Source of the DNA: Corythucha ciliata | Taxonomy: Eukaryota; Arthropoda; Insecta; Hemiptera; Tingidae | Assembly (NCBI GenBank): GCA_038030265.1 | Contig: CM075939.1 | Location: 34,887,253-34,951,252, forward strand | Length of the DNA: 64,000 bases | Direction of reading: 5' to 3' | Shown here: positions 58,105 through 64,000 of the stretch, piece by piece | Layout: each line of letters opens with the position of its first letter | Numbering within the stretch: the first letter of the stretch is position 1 | The notes under the pieces: generated by a model | What the model saw: only the letters and a program-made list of their open reading frames with translations | Told to the model about the DNA's origin: nothing | Database searches by the model: none | Translations under genes and position numbers: made by a program

Positions 58105-58805
58105 CGCTCCGGCAGCTGGTGGTCGGAAAGAGTGCATTTCATTTCGTATGCGGATTCCCTAAGCCGTCCCAGAAGTAATAATGTTGAGACCATGATTTGT
58201 TTCGTTAATGTTTGACCCTTCCTCGTACTGTTTGATGCCGGGTTTGTTTAAGCTTAACTTAGTGGGAATCAAAGGCTACTTCAAAATGAAATCATCGTAC
58301 CGAATATAATGCTTCTGGAACCAACTGGTGATTTCTAGTGATTTTTTAACCATTTCAAGCCCTATCCCCCCCTCCACCTTGACCGATTTGGGCCAAATGC
58401 AATATCAACCGAGGTCGTATGACTACTGATTTCCGGGCCAAATCTCGTTCCGATAAATTAATTTCTTCGAGAGTTATCGTGCTAACAAGACCACACACTT
58501 ACTTCCACTCCGGGGGCACCACCCCCTCCACCTTGACTTTGTCAAAAAATTAAAATTGGAATCAAAGGCTAGTCTAATATGGAGTGTACGTATCGAATAT
58601 AATGCTTCTAGAATCAACTGGTGATTTTTAGTGATTTTTTGACCATTTCAAGCCCTATTTTTCTCCCTCCACCTTGACCGATTTGGCCCAAATTCAATAC
58701 CGACCGGGGTCTTATGACTACTGATTTTTGTGCCAAAGGGCGTTCCGCTAAATTAACTTCTACGAGAGTTATCGTGCTAACAAGAAAACGGCCATAAAGA
58801 TATAT
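58105..58805. mobile_element. Helentron/HINE-like element, copy C, two units, tail interrupted
   Basis: Starts CGCTCCGGCAGCTGGTGGTC and continues like copy B. Units begin at about 58263 and 58558, and the copy ends within the tail at AAACGGCCATAAAGATATA. The rest of the tail is missing; from about 58806 the sequence begins TACAGGGTGGATCCATATAA, a mariner-like start. Confidence 0.65.
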
Positions 58806-59580
58806 ACAGGGTGGATCCATATAAGTGTGACAAAAATATTTGGGTAAAACTACGTTAAAAGTGGAGTAAATTGGTACCTTCGGAAGTGTCCTACGTCGAT
58901 CCGTTCCGGAGTTATGATTTTTTGTGTGTTTAAAAAAGTAACCAATGCTTGCTTCAAAAAATCCGCAATTTCTCGGCTTATATCGCACCAAATCCAAAAA
59001 GTGGTGCCATTTTCAGAAACTACGGAACATTTCCTTCAGGATAGAGGCCATTTTATTGCTTGAAATAATCGTCAACACCCATAAATCTGGCATTTTTTCC
59101 ATAAATTTACGTGGCCTCCAAATGTGTCCGTTTTATGAAAAGTCGCTGTACCCAAACAGCTTTCTCAACAGATTTTCGATGTATCACAAAAACTTCCCCG
59201 TCTTCTAAGCTTCCTTTTGGCGTGTTCACATTTCATGTTACCATTGACGTTTCTCACGAAAACGTCAAGAGAATGCACAAAAACCATGTTTTTACGGAAC
59301 ATGGACCATTGTCTACGGTATTCGTGAAGGGTGCAGGGAGATCGGCAGTAAGTGAGAACAGGATATCGGTCCTCTTGTTGTCGGGATTGGATATTAACGA
59401 AATTTTTTGGAATTCCACGCCTTAAAAAGGCATTTTTGCTGTTGGTATCTTTTCTGGGTTAATCTCTTTCGTGGGAGAAAGTTTGGCAGATACAGCACAT
59501 GATCAGCAGCCTGGCGTTTCCTCTGAAATATCCATAAAATGGCAAGTTCCTGTACTAGGGAGCCCAGTATAGCGGCGACC
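58806..59580 (+). mobile_element. possible mariner-like element end
   Basis: TA followed by CAGGGTGGATCCATATAAGT, in the style of Tc1/mariner-type terminal repeats, at the point where HINE-like copy C is cut. No inverted partner was found downstream, and open frames of 87-104 codons here lack the catalytic motifs of a transposase. The extent is uncertain. Confidence 0.3.
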
Positions 59581-59584
59581 GCGA

Positions 59585-59885
59585 GGAAAGATTGATGAGT
59601 AGCCGTGAAATTCAGTATTTGGAGCTGAATATTAGCGACGTTTCTAGGTTTTTGGGACTAAATATCCTATTGCTAGTTCACATGGTCTTAATTTTCTGGC
59701 CTTTTTCTTCGTGTATTTATAGTGACCGCGGAAACCTCGTCAGGCAGACTACGAAATCGCAAGTCGGACAAATAACCGCTTTTTGCAGCTAAATATCCGC
59801 CAACTCGGAAGTTTCCAGGCTGAGTATTCGCGGAAATGCAAGTATTTGGTCTTAGTTTAGGAGAAATTGCAAGTTTCATGGCCTA
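59585..59885. repeat. Z-type degenerate array
   Basis: Phrases like 'ggtttttgggactaaatat' / 'gaaattgcaagtttc.tgg' with variable spacing, ending at a G+C-rich box (about 59890-59940: ggctggccggaccagcc). 59940-60300 has no recognisable feature. Confidence 0.45.
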
Positions 59886-60306
59886 GGCCATAGTAGCCGC
59901 TGACCGGCTGGCCGGACCAGCCAGCGCCGGGTTGCCGAATAACCGCTAAATTACATGATCCATTAGTTAGGTTAAAGTAATCTGGATTCTCATCTCCGTT
60001 TCATACTCAGCTCACACCTCCCCCTTCATTTCGCCTCAGCGCTCGCGCACACCTGACTGAATCGCACTTTTATCTTGCCTAACACGCAGGTATTTTCCTA
60101 TATGTTGCAGAATTTCACGGACGACATAGAAGGCAAACAACAAGGGTTGTCGATAATAAAATGTCCTCTTTGTTGTAAGGGATCGAATAATTAAATTGGT
60201 GGTGGTTGTTTGGTGTGGGAGGGAAACAGAAACTAAACATATACATATGTATAAGTATGTACAAGGTGTTCAAGAACATTTAAAAAGGACATCAATAAAA
60301 TTGTAG

Positions 60307-61490
60307 ACTGCGGAATCATCGGTGGCCAGGAGGACGAGGACAGGTGGAGAATTGTTGGTGGGTGGCCGTCGGAAGCTAATATGTACCCCTGGATGGTCGC
60401 ACTAGTTCACAAAGCGAGGAATAAATTGTTCTGCGGAGGAACTTTAATTGCGGATATTTACGTACTAACGGCTGCACATTGCTTACGGTACTGCACCTAT
60501 GTAAAGTTTACCTTTAATCACTAAGCATCAGAGGTTCCAAGATTAGATACCGCCTACAAAGAGGTTTTGCAGTCAGTCTCAAAGATGCTGAAGTGCTAGT
60601 ACAGTAAATGTTACGCTCTGTTTAGCGTTAGCGGAGCTGCCTGCAAAATCCTCCCCCCCCCCCCGTTATTAGGTCGGTTTTTTGTTTGTTTTTTACAATT
60701 TTTCGGTCATTCAGAACTGTAGGGGCTTCGGACATCGAGATAGTATTTTCGGACGGGGATCACGTGGACATGATGCCCGGCGTCGGCGTTCGACGCTCCG
60801 TGTCACGCGTTATCATTCATCAAGGATTTAACAACATGGGCAATTTTAATAATGACATAGCTCTGCTCAAACTGTCTTCCCCATTCTCCATCGGTCGGGC
60901 GATGACGACAGCCTGCCTCCCTTTTGCTGCAAGGGAAGACTACGCTGGTGACATGGGCCGAATCATTGGCTGGGGTCTGACATCGGAGGGTGGAATGAAA
61001 CCATCATGGCTTCAAGTGGCTCAAGTGCCTATTTTGAGCCAGAGAACCTGTTCGTCACTCGCAGGGCTTATGAGAATTACACCAAGCATGATGTGTGCGG
61101 CACCTCTTTCAGGAGGCGTGGACGCATGCCAGGTATTCAAGCTCTGCGTTATTTACAAATAACGCGATGGCTCACTTTATCGTCTCTCTCCCTCTGACAC
61201 ACTTTTTAGGGTGACAGCGGTGGACCTTTAATGGTAAAGGAGAACTACGGCCGTTTCACTGTAGCAGGTAAGACCACACTTAAAATTCCAAATCTCCTAT
61301 TTATTATTTGTAATAAGTAGGTAGCATACCCACTTAATAATAAATAAAATAAAATGTTCTCTCCAACAAAGGAATCGTGTCGTGGGGAATTGGATGCGCG
61401 AGACCAAACAAACCCGGTATTTACACCCGAGTTAACCACTTCCTACCATGGATCTACGGAAACACTTTTGACGGTTGCTTTTGTTTCTAA
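60307..61490 (+). CDS. trypsin-like S1A serine protease, catalytic domain (5' end missing)
   Basis: Secreted endopeptidase of the chymotrypsin fold. Exons: about 60307-60487, 60715-61132, 61210-61267, 61372-61490, with consistent phases. The mature N-terminus is [19 protein letters not shown]; the catalytic triad is His in LTAAHC, Asp in NNDIALLKL and Ser in [20 protein letters not shown] puts Asp at position 189 and SWGIGC...KPGIYTRV gives Gly at 216/226, so cleavage after Lys/Arg is predicted. The domain ends CFCF-stop, slightly longer than usual. Just before the mature end the text reads [14 protein letters not shown], so a Cys that could tie the propeptide to the catalytic domain and a second activation-like IIGG are present. 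The first exon boundary (TTGTAG|AC) has a weak pyrimidine tract, and no signal peptide or pro-domain (such as clip or CUB) was found upstream, so the N-terminal part is missing from this model. Adjacent exons show no stop, and the enzyme is probably functional. Confidence 0.85.
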
Positions 61491-62333
61491 AGAAAATGAT
61501 GCTTCAACGAATAATAAAAAAAAATCAGATCATGCTAATTTGTCATACTATCACCTTAAAGGTAACAAATTTCACGAGTCAATACAAGTTCGTCGCAGGA
61601 ATGGATTATAATATTGCCGTGGTTTTTTGAGAATCACAGCAAGACGTCTTTCAGGCTGTAATTTTGTCTGAATCGATACGTAATAATTATGCAATTGCGC
61701 TGTACTTGACTTAATATTTTTTGAGTCAGTGAATTCGTTCTCTAAGTAAATAGTTTGCGACGTGATACGTTTGTGCGCTTAAGTAATATTGATGGCTGGT
61801 TATTGATAACAAAGAACACATAAGAAAGAATCAAGTTCTATGAGCTGAAGTTGCAGTAGCCTCCCTCTCTCCCCGCAACCATAACAAATTGGAATTTCAC
61901 GATGGAGAAATGGTGGGGCGGTGGTGTCGTACATTTTATTGCTTGTTCACACTCACTTAGACACTAGACAACGTTTTGCAAACAAAGCAAGGACAGGAAG
62001 GATCACAAACCAGACTGCCCTTTCATCGACGGGCCTCAGATTTCAACTGTTTACCCTTTACCCTACACACCATGAAATGTATACTGACGAGTTGGTAACT
62101 GTATTAAGCCGGCGCGTGTAATTAAATTATTGCCCACTTCAGCTATCTGATGCCAATTGATGATTAGGACAATCTTACACGTGCCCGTTTTAAATGAAAA
62201 TGTGATCATCCCTAAAACATTCCCGCAGCACCACTGCAAACATCAATGAAGCGTTTATACCCCCGCTAAAGCTTTTGTTCAAAAATAGGTTCAATGTAAT
62301 CCACACAGACGATTTCAGGCCGGGAATAGCTAA

Positions 62334-62336
<3 letters not shown>
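61491..62336. other. spacer after the protease gene
   Basis: Polyadenylation-like AATAAA runs occur near 61511. No further gene recognised. Confidence 0.4.

Positions 62337-62368
<32 letters not shown>
62337..62368. repeat. T32 homopolymer
   Basis: An uninterrupted run of 32 T. It could be the A-tail of a minus-strand retroposed copy, but no body of such an element is recognised on its right side. Confidence 0.8.
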
Positions 62369-62370
<2 letters not shown>

Positions 62371-62584
62371 TATAATTATCGTTGCTTTGATTCAAAAAAA
62401 CTTACTGGTGTAAATGGAGCTTTGAGAGGGATCAATATTTCTGAGTTTGGAGAGTTTTAATAATGTTAAGCGGCCCATACACGTACAATAAATATTGCGC
62501 AAACTAGGGGTTGAACAATAAACTTGAACGTTTGTGGGTTGTATTGATGGATTGCACAATATAATGTACAACTCCGGCGCTGGG

Positions 62585-62770
62585 TCACGAGAACGCTGAT
62601 TTCGCTGTTTTTTCTCGCTGAAGAACGAAACCCCCAATTCATGGGTTTTGGGCTTGCTAAAACCCAGTTTCGTGGGTTTTTGGCTAAAACCCAATTTCGT
62701 GAGGTTGTCGAAATGAAATGATCCATTTTCTCAGATTTTGCTCACTAAATTTGTTTTTCTTTTAAATTCA
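62585..62770. repeat. short X-type degenerate array
   Basis: About five phrases like 'acccaatttcgtgggttttggctaaa'. The remaining sequence to about 63290 shows no feature. Confidence 0.5.
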
Positions 62771-63289
62771 AACGCCCGTAAAAAGCCAAAGCTCTGTAAA
62801 AATATCAATTTCGTGAGTATACAAGACGTTATTAATATTAATAGTTTTTAAGCCATACAACTTGATTAATATTTCATTCTTAGGGTTTTGGCTTTTTGCT
62901 TCTTCTATGGACAAGAAGGCGAAAGCTCAGGAAACGAAAAAATAGAAGAAGCAAAAATCCAATAAACAAGTACCATACACCATGCGATCTTCTCGGAGAA
63001 GCTGCCCTTTGGCTGGCTGTTGAAGACTGTATGGCCTGACAGTTGAAACGAATTTCTGACAAGGAGTCATTCGTCTCTAAGACGGAAAAGTCCAGTTTGT
63101 GGGACTAAATTACCGGATTTACCATCCCAGTATTCGTGTATTCCATAATACACCCTCAGAATTGTGTATTCCATTTATGTATTACATAAATTCCAACTTT
63201 AATTCCAAAATATTACTTTCTGGGTGGGGGGGGGGATTTTCAGTTATTCGACGGAAAATCTGGAAAGGAATGCAAAAATGGCAGTTTTC

Positions 63290-63970
63290 CTGCAGAGATG
63301 TTAGCTTTTATAAGTGCGTTAAACGTTGAGTTAAAGAAACTTGTTAACTCTGAGCTTCACGAGTAGATATTACTGGGTAGAATATTGTCGACGTTGACTT
63401 CCGAATATTTCGAATTTAAGAGTGCGTGGGAAAGTGTTCCAATTCAAGACCGAACCGTTAATAATTTGACCGAACGATTGAGACTTATCGAAATGCGGCT
63501 TCCTGACAAAAAAGACATCATAAATGAAAACGCTCTCATAGCAAATGCTACGAAGAAAATTGGTGGGCTACTCGCGCACTCGAAATTTAAAGAAGGATGA
63601 ACCAGAAGAGGAAGAGCAACTCGGGCATGCTTTTAAAAGTGACAATACCTATACCTATATTCTTCCGATTGGAATGTCTGGATTGTAGATACCGTGCACA
63701 ACATCAATGCATATGACAAACTCAATGGATTATTTCGTCGAGTATCGGGTCTGGGATTTGTCAAGAGACAAAGTCATTTTGTCACGAAATGTTATCTTCT
63801 CAAAAGGGTTTTAAAATCCAGAAGAGGGACAGACTCAATCGAAATCAATGCTAAAGTCTTTGTTAGCCCCCGAAAGTGGACGGAAGAATCAACAAAATGA
63901 GGTGTCATGGGCTTGTTCAATGTTTCAACTGTTGATTGTGAGAAAAAATGGTGTGACAAGGGAGATACTA
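63290..63970 (+). pseudogene. Ty1/copia-like gag fragment with decayed follow-on
   Basis: 63385-63600 reads MSTLTSEYFEFKSAWESVPI, then NNLTERLRLIEMRLPDKKD, a well-known signature of Ty1/copia Gag proteins of insects. Reading back in the same frame (63290-63384) adds further related residues with stops. Downstream, from about 63670, WIVDTVHNINAYDKLNGLFR resembles a damaged version of the copia protease start (normally a WxxDSGAS-type motif). The zinc knuckle expected between them is missing. The element runs off the right edge of the window, and no LTR is visible. Confidence 0.7.
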
Positions 63971-64000
63971 GCAACAATCGAAAGGACTTGAACTCCCCAT

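Overview
The window looks like a piece of an arthropod, most probably insect, nuclear genome. It is A+T-rich, gene-poor, full of introns and dense with decayed mobile DNA. The evidence for this is short multi-exon genes with GT-AG introns, a 7-transmembrane gustatory receptor of the insect type with phase-0 introns near its C-terminus, a GPR158/179-like class C receptor, and a trypsin-like S1A protease. A hemipteran is plausible but cannot be proven from the sequence. All host-gene models below were assembled by hand from splice sites, reading phase and recalled family conservation.

Layout. 1-2.8 kb: degenerate short-period arrays and unique spacer. 2.8-3.5 kb (+): acireductone dioxygenase (methionine salvage), four exons, apparently complete. 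5-11 kb: G-rich sequence, several foldback/TIR elements (one with a tRNA-like centre), MITEs and a MULE-type transposase C-terminal exon. 11.3-11.6 kb: an isolated TATA/initiator promoter followed by a hammerhead-like core. 15.8-18 kb: degenerate arrays and a GC-rich island. 18.85-21.65 kb: a decayed Jockey-like LINE, itself interrupted by a 265-bp insertion with perfect 93-bp inverted arms and a canonical-looking hammerhead ribozyme on the minus strand. 21.65-24.6 kb: a duplicated 0.64-kb block flanking four ~297-bp tandem units of a Helentron/HINE-like element. 27.7-33.6 kb: TIR elements and long degenerate arrays. 36.0-37.6 kb (-): gustatory receptor. 38.4-41.4 kb: MITEs and a GAGACC-repeat TIR element. 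41.6-44.4 kb: an LTR retrotransposon with 101-bp LTRs, a 5-bp target duplication, a missing integrase core and a possible self-priming site. 45.0-54.8 kb (+): the GPR158/179-like receptor, 12 exons and 701 codons, with a hAT-like element and several repeats in its introns. 57-59.9 kb: more repeats. 60.3-61.5 kb (+): trypsin-like protease catalytic domain in four exons. 63.3-64 kb: remnant of a Ty1/copia-like gag.

The host genes do not form a pathway; they are independent neighbours (metabolism, chemosensation, neuronal signalling, extracellular proteolysis). The mobile DNA is the more unusual part. It holds a putative ribozyme-bearing foldback insertion, an LTR element with no tRNA primer site but a 17-of-18-base self-complementary one, a repeat family that varies in its number of internal tandem units, and a set of very degenerate ~30-40-bp-period arrays that recur throughout and in one case lie inside a hAT-like element.
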